Assembly (NCBI GenBank): GCA_035568175.1
Contig: DATMON010000024.1
Coordinates: 62,001 to 126,000, forward strand
Source: AV40 sp035568175
GTDB lineage: Bacteria > Verrucomicrobiota > Verrucomicrobiia > Chthoniobacterales > UBA10450
Direction of reading: 5' to 3'
DNA length: 64,000 nucleotides
Shown piece after piece: positions 26,069 to 33,563 of this stretch. Position numbers and translations under genes: made by a program. The notes under the pieces were generated by a model. The model made no database searches. It had not been told where the DNA came from and saw only the letters and a program-made list of their open reading frames with translations. The number at the start of each line of letters is the position of its first letter. Position 1 is the first letter of the stretch.

Positions 26069-28165
26069 CTATGGCAATGCTGTGCCTGACATCGACTGCG
26101 CAAAATTAATATCCGAACTGTTGATCTGCCCGCTGGCGGTGACGTCCTCGCGGAAATTGGCGCCGGTTACAGGCTGGCCTGATTGCGACTGGACTTGCAC
26201 GATGTCGCTTGAGTTCACGATGCCATTCCCGGTCGTATCGCCTTGCAGAATTGATACTCTGACCGAGACGTCGTCGGTATTGGTGCCATCGCTTACTCCA
26301 AGCAAGTTGACGGTCAGCGTCTGAGCGTTGCTCACACCGGTAAGATTTACGGCTACATCTTTGCCGCTTATGGCCGGCGCACCCGAAACAGAAGCAGTCC
26401 CTCCGGAATCCGAAGTTACAGACGCGCTGGTGACGCTGACAGGCGTGGTGGCGAAGGTAACCACTACCTGATAATTTCCGGCGGCGCCTCCGCTCCGACA
26501 TTCAATGGCGGGAGTGCCAGTGAGCGGAAGGCTGACGTCATACGTACCGGCCGATCCGTGGGTCAAACGGGACACGGCGCGAAGCGGGATGACGGAGGTA
26601 AATGTCATTTGTTCCAGGTGAATCGGAATTGAATTCCACGCGGTGTTACAGCTGGTGGTCGGAAATCGATAATCGAAGACCTTGGTAGCTCCGTTATCCA
26701 GGCCAACTAATTCAGCGGCTTGGTTCCCTGAAATGACCAGATGTGCCCAATCAATCAGATAATCCAATCCAGGTTCCTCATAAACGCTGGAGCAGACGTT
26801 ACTAAACAGGTTCTGGTTGTAATTCCACACTTCCGTAGCGGTCATCGCGCCAAGATCGAGCTGATATTTCCGCGCTAGACTAGGGTTATGACTGGTACCC
26901 GCCGGCATTTGAAATATGCTTTGAAAACCGTCGTCAAAGAGTAAAAGATCGTCGTTACTGGTAATTGAGACAGCGTGTTGGCCAATCGGCGGAAGACTAT
27001 TTGGAGCGAGAGTCAGGGCGAATGCCACCAGCGAGGGAAATTGATGCCAATGCTTGGTCGGATCCCCCAAAATCCACTTGATCTGCTGGGTGTCGTAATC
27101 CACGGCAATAACAAAATTTTCGCGGCTGGAGGCGATGAAAGTGTTATCCGATTTCCGATAGGTAGTGGCATTATTGTGGAACCAGTCTTGGGAGCTAGTT
27201 CCAACAAACTTAGTCGGATCATCCCCGCCGGCAGTCATCGCTGCACTGATTATGTTGGCGAAGTTCCAGGTGTTGAGAACGTTGCCGGAAGTGTCGATTT
27301 CCAGGATAACCGATTCAGTCTCTGACGTGGTGTTTACCTCCACCAACATTCCCTGTCTACCCGGATCGATATTATGGTGACCAGTCGAGGTGACACCGAT
27401 ATTGCTGTAGTCGTGCACAAATGTAAATATGCCGTCGAACTCGATCCGGGAGATGCCCGTCGGGGTTGTACTCCCGGACGGGATTGATGAAATGTAAATG
27501 CCATTCGCGAAAAAAATTGACGCGAAGCTCGAAAATCCACCTGGCCCGATCCAGCGCACGACCCCATCGGTATCTAATATGACGGGTGACTGCGAGCCGC
27601 ATTGGGTTTTTAACAACATATAATCGTAGCTGAGTGTAGTGCTCGCGGTCCGGGCCTGAATGACGGTCGGGTTTTTGTAAATGTTACAGTTGTCGGTCCA
27701 ATCCGCGGTCACAACCGTGACCATATTTTGCTGAGAAGAGCCGTCGGTGAAAGAGAAGTTCAGGACGACGGTGTTCGAGAAATTTGCGTAGAGGCCGAAC
27801 ACCGGGATGATTGCGGCCCCAGTCCCGGTATTGAGATAGTTGCGGCTCTGAAGATAGTTGGCGGTGTAGGTGGCGGATATCGGGCGCGTCACCGAACCGG
27901 GCGCAGGCGTAATCGTAAATTGGACGCTCTTCAGCGAATTAGCGGGACTCACCGTCGCATTGATCAGGGCGATGAACGCTGTCGGGCCTGGGCTTGAACC
28001 AACAACCATCGCGCTCGAAGAAGGGCCCGGAGAAAACCTTGGTGGCACTTTGTTGCCGTTGTTCTTCTTCTGTGTCGCCTTGGACCCTGCGGCCGACAAG
28101 AATGGGTTAAGCAAAACGTTTAATGCAACAAATAGAGACAAGAAGATGGTTACTTTTAGTTTCAT
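26069..28165 (-). CDS. Secreted arylsulfotransferase (ASST)-like protein with dockerin-like C-terminus
   Basis: About 698 residues from ATG 28165, chosen because a signal peptide follows at once (MKLKVTIFLSLFVALNVLL...). The central region has FTFVHDYSNIG, STGHHNIDPG, TSSQDWFHNNA and KWILGDPTKHW, matching the beta-propeller of arylsulfate sulfotransferases with its conserved histidines. A beta-sandwich-like domain (about 540-640) follows, then two degenerate calcium-loop repeats (GDTTGNGIVNSSD and DVTASGQINSSD), a dockerin-type tail. Probably exported; acceptor unknown. It could also be a structural propeller without activity. Confidence 0.82.
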   Translation of the reverse strand: MKLKVTIFLSLFVALNVLLNPFLSAAGSKATQKKNNGNKVPPRFSPGPSSSAMVVGSSPGPTAFIALINATVSPANSLKSVQFTITPAPGSVTRPISATYTANYLQSRNYLNTGTGAAIIPVFGLYANFSNTVVLNFSFTDGSSQQNMVTVVTADWTDNCNIYKNPTVIQARTASTTLSYDYMLLKTQCGSQSPVILDTDGVVRWIGPGGFSSFASIFFANGIYISSIPSGSTTPTGISRIEFDGIFTFVHDYSNIGVTSTGHHNIDPGRQGMLVEVNTTSETESVILEIDTSGNVLNTWNFANIISAAMTAGGDDPTKFVGTSSQDWFHNNATTYRKSDNTFIASSRENFVIAVDYDTQQIKWILGDPTKHWHQFPSLVAFALTLAPNSLPPIGQHAVSITSNDDLLLFDDGFQSIFQMPAGTSHNPSLARKYQLDLGAMTATEVWNYNQNLFSNVCSSVYEEPGLDYLIDWAHLVISGNQAAELVGLDNGATKVFDYRFPTTSCNTAWNSIPIHLEQMTFTSVIPLRAVSRLTHGSAGTYDVSLPLTGTPAIECRSGGAAGNYQVVVTFATTPVSVTSASVTSDSGGTASVSGAPAISGKDVAVNLTGVSNAQTLTVNLLGVSDGTNTDDVSVRVSILQGDTTGNGIVNSSDIVQVQSQSGQPVTGANFREDVTASGQINSSDINFAQSMSGTALP

Positions 28166-28287
28166 AGCCCGGTTTGATCCTACATAATTTACGTGCATTT
28201 CGGCAAGGGAATTCGACTGGAATCGTGTAAAAATAGAGCGCTCCACTGATTGCAGCGCGTCTGCTATTGTTCCGCGGTTAGTTCCTT

Positions 28288-29994
28288 ATGAAACCGGTGC
28301 GTTTTTCTTGGGTGCTTCTTTCAATTGTCTCGGCCGCGCATGGATCGACCTGGCATGTCTCGATGCAATCGTTGCCGGCGGTTCCGGCAAACGAGCAGTT
28401 TCGAACAATTCAGGAGGCGGCCAAAGTGGCTGAAGCGGGGGACACCGTTCTCATTCATTCCGGCGTTTATCGCGAGCGCGTTGTAATCGAAAAAAGCGGA
28501 ACACCGCAGCAACCGATTCGATTTGAAGCTGCGCCGGGATCAGATGTTGTCATTACCGGCCTCGACCCGTTGACCGACTGGCATAAAGAGAACGACGGGC
28601 AAAATGTTTACAGCACCCCGTGGTCATATCGGTTCATTCCATCGAGCAAAACCGATGCGTATCCGCCTAATGAATATCATCGCCTGATCGGGCGGGCGGA
28701 GCAGGTGGTCGAAAACGATCGAGCGCTCCGCCAAACACTGCAACGGAATGACGTCTCAGCCGGCAGTTTCTATGTCGATCTTGCGGCCAAACGCCTCTAC
28801 GTCTCGCCGTTCGGCAACGAAGATCTGACGGTCCCCAATGACAACATTCAAATGGAGGGTGCCACGCGGCCGGTCCTTTGGCGTTGTAAAGGCGCGTACG
28901 TGACTCTGCGCGGCATTCGATTTCGTTACGCCGCGAACCGGGCCCAGCAGAGCGGAGTCGCTTTTGAAGGCCAGGGCGATGTCGCAGAGGATTGCGTTTT
29001 TGAGCGAACCAATTCATCAGGAGCGGCCTTTGGTGCTCCCGATCAGGTCGCCCGAAACTGTACTTTTCAGGATAACGGCCAGCTCGGATTCGGAGCGGTT
29101 CGGGCGCACAATCTTCTTTTCACCGGCTGCACCGTTCGCAATAACAACACCAAAGGTTTTAACAAGCAATGGGAAGCCGGTGGCAATAAAATCGTCCTCT
29201 CGCGCGGCGTTATCCTGGAGAAAAGCCGTTTCGTCGCCAATCATGGCTGCGGAATCTGGTTCGATATTGGGAACGAAAATTGTACTGTGCGAAATTGTTT
29301 GATCGCGGACAACGAAGACGCCGGACTCTACTACGAGATTTCCTACGGACTTCACGCGAGCGACAACGTGGCAGTCGGCAACGGTTTCGCGTCTAGTCCC
29401 GCGGCCTGGGGCGGGCAAGCCGGCATCGTACTTTCCTCGTCGCCTGACTGTGTGATTACGCGAAACCTTCTTGTCGGAAATAGGGAAGGATTCGATTTTC
29501 GCGAACAAGGGCGGACAAGTCCGCGGATCGATCGTCCGGGGACGGGATATGAAGAGCCGATCTGGAATCACGACGAGCAGATTCGCAATAATGTGATCGC
29601 GTATAATCAAAAAGCACAAACCCGGGGCTGGTTTGACGCGAACGATAATCGGAATTGGCCGCGCAAAATGCAGCAACCGGTTACCAGTGTTTCCGCGGTC
29701 AGCTCAATCTCTCTCGAAACGTTAAAGCTTGATTGCTCGCATAATCTTTATGCTCGCGAGCATAATCAGCCTCTTTTCATTTGGGGAACAGAATGGAGAC
29801 GGCATCTCGCTTACTCAGCAATCGCGGCTGTCCAATCCCAATTGAACCTCGAACAAGAGAGCCGGGAGTTTCCGCTGGTTTTTGCCGATTATGCTAAACG
29901 AGATTTTCGGCTGCCGTGGAACAGTATTGCCTTCAGCATGAATTGTTACCCAAGTGGAGAAGTGCCTGATGTCGTTTTAGGCACGATCAAGTGA
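28288..29994 (+). CDS. Exported right-handed beta-helix protein
   Basis: 568 residues with a weak N-terminal signal sequence (MKPVRFSWVLLSIVSAAHG). FRTIQEAAKVAEAGDTVLIHSGVYRERVVI is the classic entry to a pectate-lyase-like beta-helix (DUF1565 type), and repeated short coils with Asn/Cys ladders (NCTFQDNGQ, CTVRNNNTKG, NCLIADNEDAGLY) run to about residue 400. Probably a polysaccharide lyase, epimerase or binding protein acting outside the cytoplasm. Divergent from the sulfotransferase-like gene with a 122-bp shared promoter space. Confidence 0.85.
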   Translation: MKPVRFSWVLLSIVSAAHGSTWHVSMQSLPAVPANEQFRTIQEAAKVAEAGDTVLIHSGVYRERVVIEKSGTPQQPIRFEAAPGSDVVITGLDPLTDWHKENDGQNVYSTPWSYRFIPSSKTDAYPPNEYHRLIGRAEQVVENDRALRQTLQRNDVSAGSFYVDLAAKRLYVSPFGNEDLTVPNDNIQMEGATRPVLWRCKGAYVTLRGIRFRYAANRAQQSGVAFEGQGDVAEDCVFERTNSSGAAFGAPDQVARNCTFQDNGQLGFGAVRAHNLLFTGCTVRNNNTKGFNKQWEAGGNKIVLSRGVILEKSRFVANHGCGIWFDIGNENCTVRNCLIADNEDAGLYYEISYGLHASDNVAVGNGFASSPAAWGGQAGIVLSSSPDCVITRNLLVGNREGFDFREQGRTSPRIDRPGTGYEEPIWNHDEQIRNNVIAYNQKAQTRGWFDANDNRNWPRKMQQPVTSVSAVSSISLETLKLDCSHNLYAREHNQPLFIWGTEWRRHLAYSAIAAVQSQLNLEQESREFPLVFADYAKRDFRLPWNSIAFSMNCYPSGEVPDVVLGTIK

Positions 29995-29997
29995 ACT

Positions 29998-30180
29998 TGG
30001 GGAAAACGCTGAAAGCTGAAACACTGAAAGCTGAAGAAGCCGTTGAGATGTTACGCTCCCGCTAGTGCATCCAGAGTGTTCCCGGTTCCGTTGATTGCCG
30101 CAGAGCGGCTGGATTGAGGCGTTGAGTTGTTTTTGTATTTCAAATTTCAGCGTTTCAGTTTTCCGCGTTTCAGCTTTTCT
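29998..30180. repeat. Inverted CGCTGAAAGCTGAAA arrays around a family C core and hairpin
   Basis: The left array (30003-30036) reads AAAACGCT, GAAAGCT, GAAACACT, GAAAGCT, GAAG, alternating 8 and 7 bp. The core TTACGCTCCCGCTAGTGCAT continues to GTGTTCCC (30051-30083), and GCCGC-AGA-GCGGC forms a hairpin at 30096-30108. The inverted array AAATTTCAGCGTTTCAG...GCGTTTCAGCTTTT (30138-30179) reaches into the last codons of the methyltransferase gene. It fills the whole gap between two converging genes. Confidence 0.7.
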
Positions 30181-30925
30181 TCCCCGGCTGCCATTCCACG
30201 AGACCCGTTCCCGACCAATGGCCGAACGAGGTCAGATCAAGTTTCGGTCGTGCGATGTCCTGCCAAATAGCAAGCATGTTCCAAAAGCGAATATCATCCA
30301 TCACGACGAGAAGAGGTTTGTGGAAATCAACGGTTTCCAGCTGCTGAAGTAATTTGTGCTCGAAGGCGCCGTCTTTCGGCCCGTCTACGAACAGCAACTC
30401 CGTTTCTTGAATCAGGCTGCGGTGCAACTCAAATACCGCCGCGTCCGACAGGTCGCCAATTTGCTGTCGGAGCCGGTCGTCCTCGAAATCTTTAAGATGA
30501 AGACACGTTTCTGGAATCGAATCCCACGGCACAATATCGAAGGTGTCGATCTTGCCGGCGGAGGGCAGAAATTTTTTGAGCGCAAGCGCCGACAGTCCGC
30601 GAAATGTCCCGATTTCAACGACGCACTTCGGCTGCAACAATTTCACCAAGGCGGCGAGCAACCGGTAATGTTCGCCCGGCCAAATTCGCGTAAAATCATT
30701 GCCGTCGGCCGCGACACGTCCACTCAGGTCCGGCAACTCGGTCCGCCAGGCTTCTTGTGCGGAACGTAAAGCAAGATCGATTAGATAATCGCTGGCTCGG
30801 CCGTAAGTATTGAGTGTGTCGTAAATCATGGAGTATTCGCCATGACCAGGCCGCGGATTCGGAAGGACAAGTTTGACGGCGCGACGCCGAATCGAACGAA
30901 TGACTTTGTGAAACAAGTTCATCAA
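30170..30925 (-). CDS. Class I SAM-dependent methyltransferase
   Basis: 251 residues. VVEIGTFRGLSALAL is motif I of the Rossmann-fold methyltransferases, followed by IDTFDIVPWDSIP and ELLFVDGPKDGAFEHKLLQQL (the DGP motif of the Methyltransf_24/cephalosporin-hydroxylase-like group). It may methylate a surface sugar, given the neighbours, but the substrate is not readable. Its C-terminus (QPGKKS) is encoded inside a repeat array. Two adjacent Met codons at the start. Confidence 0.8.
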   Translation of the reverse strand: MMNLFHKVIRSIRRRAVKLVLPNPRPGHGEYSMIYDTLNTYGRASDYLIDLALRSAQEAWRTELPDLSGRVAADGNDFTRIWPGEHYRLLAALVKLLQPKCVVEIGTFRGLSALALKKFLPSAGKIDTFDIVPWDSIPETCLHLKDFEDDRLRQQIGDLSDAAVFELHRSLIQETELLFVDGPKDGAFEHKLLQQLETVDFHKPLLVVMDDIRFWNMLAIWQDIARPKLDLTSFGHWSGTGLVEWQPGKKS

Positions 30926-30928
30926 GGA

Positions 30929-30998
30929 GTTGAGACGGTGAGATGTTGAGGAGTTGAGGCGTTCAGATGGTGAGGAGTTGAGAGGGTGAGACGTTGAG
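30929..30998 (+). repeat. Left array of 8-bp units, cassette 1 (GTTGAGNN)
   Basis: Nine units start every 8 bp at 30929, 30937, 30945, 30953, 30961, 30969, 30977, 30985 and 30993, with consensus G(T/G)T(G/C)AG plus two variable bases. It faces the inverted array at 31147-31177 across an S23/IVP gene remnant. Confidence 0.85.
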
Positions 30999-31001
30999 GA
31001 G

Positions 31002-31124
31002 TTACGAACTCACGCGAAGAATTCTAAACTTGGCGCGCTTGCTGGCGTAGACAGTCTTGGCCAGTTCTCGCGCGCCTTGCCACACGCGCAACTTCTCGAA
31101 GGAATATTCATGTCTGGAGGTCAT
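31002..31124 (-). pseudogene. Truncated S23/IVP four-helix-bundle gene (cassette 1)
   Basis: A 40-codon frame begins MTSRHEYSFEKLRVWQGARE and continues LAKTVYAS, matching the first helix of 23S rRNA intervening-sequence (four-helix bundle) proteins and the remnant at 32541 (MNSRQQYPFEKLRVWQAARD). It stops where the sequence meets the GTTGAG array, so about two thirds of the usual 110-130 residues are gone. It is flanked by inverted 8-bp arrays. Too short for automatic gene callers. Confidence 0.75.
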
Positions 31125-31146
31125 GCTCCGATTGTCTCCCAAACAT

Positions 31147-31177
31147 CTCAACACCTCAACGTCTCAACTTCCTCAAC
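31147..31177 (-). repeat. Right inverted array of 8-bp units, cassette 1 (CTCAAC)
   Basis: CTCAAC at 31147, 31155, 31163 and 31172 (periods 8, 8, 9), the inverse of the GTTGAG units at 30929-30998. It ends 27 bp before the gmd start. Confidence 0.8.
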
Positions 31178-31204
31178 CTATCCTTTCGTGATTAATTCGG
31201 ACCT

Positions 31205-32194
31205 GTGAATCACGAAAGGATAGCCCTGATCACCGGCATCACCGGACAAGACGGCTCGTATCTGACCGAGCTGCTTTTGCAGAAAGGCTACGCGGTTCAT
31301 GGAATCGTCCGGCGGACAAGCAATCTGCTCCGTTCGCGGATCGAGCATTTGCGGCGCGACGAAACGATCTACGGCAAAAGTTTGTTCCTCCATTATGGCG
31401 ATTTGTCGGACACGACGACGTTGCGCCGAATTTTTCGCGAGGTCGGTCCAAGCGAACTTTATCATTTGGCGGGCCAAAGCCACGTCGGGCTCAGTTTCGA
31501 ACTACCGGAATCGACTTGCGACGAAGCGGGAATGGCGACGCTCCGTTTGCTTGAGATCGTGCGGGATCAATCTCCGAGCGTGAAATTTTATCACGCGTCG
31601 ACATCGGAGATTTTTGGCAACGCATCTGAATCGCCCCAGACGGAAGAAACGCCGATGCGCCCGACGAGTCCTTACGGGTGCGCCAAAGCGTTCGCGACTC
31701 ATTTGACGCGCGTCTATCGCCAGTCCTACGGCATGTTTGTTTGCAACGGCATCCTTTACAATCATGAGTCGCCGCGGCGAGGTGAAAATTTTGTCACGCG
31801 CAAGATCGCGCACACGGTGGCCCGCATTGCGCGCGGGCTGGATGTCGATCTGGTGCTGGGAAATTTGGAGAGCAAGCGTGACTGGGGCCGCGCCCAGGAT
31901 TATGTCGTGGCGATGTGGCTAATGCTGCAGCACGAGAAGCCGGACGATTACGTAGTCGCGACTGGCCAGACGCATTCGGTGCGCGATTTCGTCGAAGCCG
32001 CGTTCGCGGTGGTCGATTTGCCTTGGAAAAAATACGTGAAGCAAGATCGCGCGTTCGATCGACCGATCGAACCGTCGCGTTTGGTCGGCAGCGCCGATAA
32101 AATTCGCAAAACGCTTGGCTGGAAGCCGAGCGGAAATTTCGAGCAACTGGTTCGCGAAATGGTGGAAGCAGAAGTTGAGGCGTTGAGGAGTTGA
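31205..32194 (+). CDS. gmd: GDP-mannose 4,6-dehydratase-like extended SDR
   Basis: 329 residues from a GTG start. ALITGITGQDGSYLTELLL is the cofactor motif, RRTSNLLRSRIEHL follows Gmd, and SPYGCAKAFATHLTRVYRQ holds the catalytic Y-x3-K, with LYNHESPRRGENFVTRKI downstream. It makes GDP-4-keto-6-deoxy-D-mannose, precursor of GDP-perosamine, GDP-rhamnose or GDP-fucose; the perosamine-type aminotransferase at 22 kb is a candidate next step. The gene is bracketed by two decayed four-helix-bundle cassettes, and its 3' end runs into a GTTGAG array. Confidence 0.93.
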   Translation: MNHERIALITGITGQDGSYLTELLLQKGYAVHGIVRRTSNLLRSRIEHLRRDETIYGKSLFLHYGDLSDTTTLRRIFREVGPSELYHLAGQSHVGLSFELPESTCDEAGMATLRLLEIVRDQSPSVKFYHASTSEIFGNASESPQTEETPMRPTSPYGCAKAFATHLTRVYRQSYGMFVCNGILYNHESPRRGENFVTRKIAHTVARIARGLDVDLVLGNLESKRDWGRAQDYVVAMWLMLQHEKPDDYVVATGQTHSVRDFVEAAFAVVDLPWKKYVKQDRAFDRPIEPSRLVGSADKIRKTLGWKPSGNFEQLVREMVEAEVEALRS

Positions 32195-32225
32195 GCAAGA
32201 GTTGAGGGGTTGAGCAAGAGTCGAG
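32174..32225 (+). repeat. Left array of 8-bp units, cassette 2 (GTTGAGNN)
   Basis: GTTGAG at 32174, 32182, 32190, 32201 and 32209 and GTCGAG at 32220. The array begins inside the last codons of gmd (encoding EVEALRS) and continues past the stop. It faces CTCAAC units at 32556-32638. Confidence 0.82.
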
Positions 32226-32234
32226 GAGAGATGT

Positions 32235-32541
32235 TCAATCTGTTCGCGATCGTTGGCTGCGGTGAAGCGCATTCACCTGGGGCGAAAGTTGTTCGATTGA
32301 ACTTCGCAAATCTTGCTCCGAATCGCTGGGTAAAATTCCCCTGGTCTTTCCGACTTCGCCGAGAACTGCCTTCGGCCAGGTTCGCTGCCACTGAAACGGC
32401 CGCACGGTTGCATTGACTGATTAAGCCATAGAGTTCCCGCTGAGGAAAGTTTCGCGTGCTTAAATAGACCGCCTTAGATAAATCTCGCGCAGCTTGCCAT
32501 ACGCGTAACTTTTCGAATGGATATTGTTGTCTGGAGTTCAT
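32235..32541 (-). pseudogene. Frameshifted S23/IVP four-helix-bundle gene (cassette 2)
   Basis: From ATG 32541 the frame reads MNSRQQYPFEKLRVWQAARD, then LYGLISQCNRAAVSVAANLAEGSSRRS, the strongly conserved first half of the 23S rRNA intervening-sequence protein family (the R-AAVS-NLAEG motif). After about residue 70 family resemblance stops and the frame runs antisense into gmd; another frame ends at 32235. It appears to be an inactivated copy. This and the two arrays explain the 496-bp gap between gmd and glnB. Confidence 0.78.
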
Positions 32542-32555
32542 TCTTTGAACCTCGG

Positions 32556-32638
32556 CTCAAGATCTCAACCGCTCAACTCGTCAACAATTCTCCATCTCTC
32601 CTCAACGTCTCAACAACTCAACTTCTCAACCCCTCAAC
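32556..32638 (-). repeat. Right inverted array of 8-bp units, cassette 2 (CTCAAC)
   Basis: CTCAAC or close variants at 32556, 32564, 32572, 32580, then 32601, 32609, 32617, 32625 and 32633, mostly at exact 8-bp steps. It is inverse to the array at 32174-32225. Confidence 0.85.
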
Positions 32639-32690
32639 TTCCCCCGAACGTTCTTGTTTACGTTTGAGCATGCCTCGCTAGTTTGGCGCG

Positions 32691-33032
32691 GTGAAGAAAA
32701 TCGAGGCGATCATTAAGCCATTTAAAACGGAAGCGGTGAAAGACGCGCTGGCCGCGGTCGGTATTGAAGGAATGACGCTGAGTGAAGTGCGCGGTTTCGG
32801 CCGGCAAAAAGGTCACAGCGAGATCTATCGGGGCAGCGAGTACACGGTCGATTTTCTCCCGAAAACGAAATTTGAAATCGTGGTGGATGACGATCGTGCT
32901 CAGCGCGTCGTCGAAGCGATCCTGCAATCGGCCAAGACCGGAAAGATTGGCGACGGAAAAGTTTTTGTCACGGATGTGGAAGAAGCGATCCGGATTCGGA
33001 CGGACGAACGCGGAGGGGAAGCGGTATCATGA
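32691..33032 (+). CDS. glnB: Nitrogen regulatory protein P-II (GlnB)
   Basis: 113 residues from a GTG start (KKIEAIIKPFKTEAVKDAL). The T-loop YRGSEYTVDFLPK holds the tyrosine that is uridylylated in proteobacterial GlnB, and TGKIGDGKVFV and the C-terminal RIRTDERG are typical. It senses 2-oxoglutarate, ATP and ADP and regulates nitrogen assimilation. No amtB or glnA is adjacent. Its stop overlaps the next ORF start (ATGA). Confidence 0.96.
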   Translation: MKKIEAIIKPFKTEAVKDALAAVGIEGMTLSEVRGFGRQKGHSEIYRGSEYTVDFLPKTKFEIVVDDDRAQRVVEAILQSAKTGKIGDGKVFVTDVEEAIRIRTDERGGEAVS

Positions 33033-33496
33033 AAAAGATGAAGAGAACGCCGAACGCTCAACGCCGAACGTCGAACATCGAATGTGGGAATGGCCACTTT
33101 GGACGAGCCAAAGAATCGCCGACTCGGCAGTACGGCAAGCGCGCGCCTTACGATCTCGAGGACAGATTGCTCGAATTCGCGGCGCAAATCGTTCAGCTAG
33201 TCGAATTGTTGCCAGGCACCAAAGCCGGAAATCATGTTGCCGGACAACTTCTACGTTGCGGCACGTCACCGCTTTCCAATCACGGCGAAGTTGAGGCAGC
33301 CGAATCGCGGAAGGATTTTCTTCACAAGCTGCGCATCTGCCTTAAAGAATTGCGCGAGACTAAGCGCTGGTTGCGGCTGGTCGGTCGATTGAATTTGATC
33401 AACACCTCTGATCTGGGCGTTTGCCTTAATGAGGTTGAAGAATTAATCAGGATCTTCGTTGCCAGCGTTCGGACGGCGGAAAACAAAACGAAATGA
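33029..33496 (+). CDS. Intact S23/IVP-type four-helix-bundle protein
   Basis: 155 codons from an ATG that overlaps the glnB stop. The first 38 residues or so (TPNAQRRTSNIECG) are translated repeat array; the family domain starts near YDLEDRLLEFAAQIVQLVE and runs through AGQLLRCGTSPLSNHGEVEAA, FLHKLRICLKELRETKRWLR and LNEVEELIRIF. The family was first described as ORFs inside 23S rRNA intervening sequences and is structurally related to the Avd protein of diversity-generating retroelements; solitary copies have no settled function. The real start may lie inside the frame. Flanked by inverted 7-bp arrays. Confidence 0.82.
   Translation: MKKMKRTPNAQRRTSNIECGNGHFGRAKESPTRQYGKRAPYDLEDRLLEFAAQIVQLVELLPGTKAGNHVAGQLLRCGTSPLSNHGEVEAAESRKDFLHKLRICLKELRETKRWLRLVGRLNLINTSDLGVCLNEVEELIRIFVASVRTAENKTK
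33045..33086 (+). repeat. Left array of 7-bp units, cassette 3 (GAACGYC)
   Basis: Six units in exact 7-bp register: GAACGCC, GAACGCT, CAACGCC, GAACGTC, GAACATC, GAATGTG. They are translated as the N-terminal extension of the four-helix-bundle ORF. Confidence 0.85.
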
Positions 33497-33516
33497 TTCC
33501 GGACCTTTCTGACTTT

Positions 33517-33551
33517 GATATTGGGGGTTGGACGTTGGGCGTTCGAAGTTT
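33517..33551 (-). repeat. Right inverted array of 7-bp units, cassette 3
   Basis: GATATTG, GGGGTTG, GACGTTG, GGCGTTC, GAAGTTT in exact 7-bp register; their reverse complements (GAACGCC, CAACGTC and so on) match the left array. It ends 12 bp before the uppP start. Confidence 0.82.
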
Positions 33552-33563
33552 GCTTCGATTTAT

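Noticed and set aside
31948..32240. C-terminal part of the 197-codon frame that begins as an S23/IVP protein
   Set aside because: Past about residue 70 it translates a repeat array and the antisense of gmd; only the first part is gene-derived.
30929..33551. CRISPR array
   Set aside because: Units are only 7-8 bp, with two or fewer variable bases, no spacers, and inverted partners; no cas genes nearby.
30929..33551. Diversity-generating retroelement
   Set aside because: S23/IVP proteins are related to Avd, but no reverse transcriptase, template repeat or variable-repeat target gene is visible.
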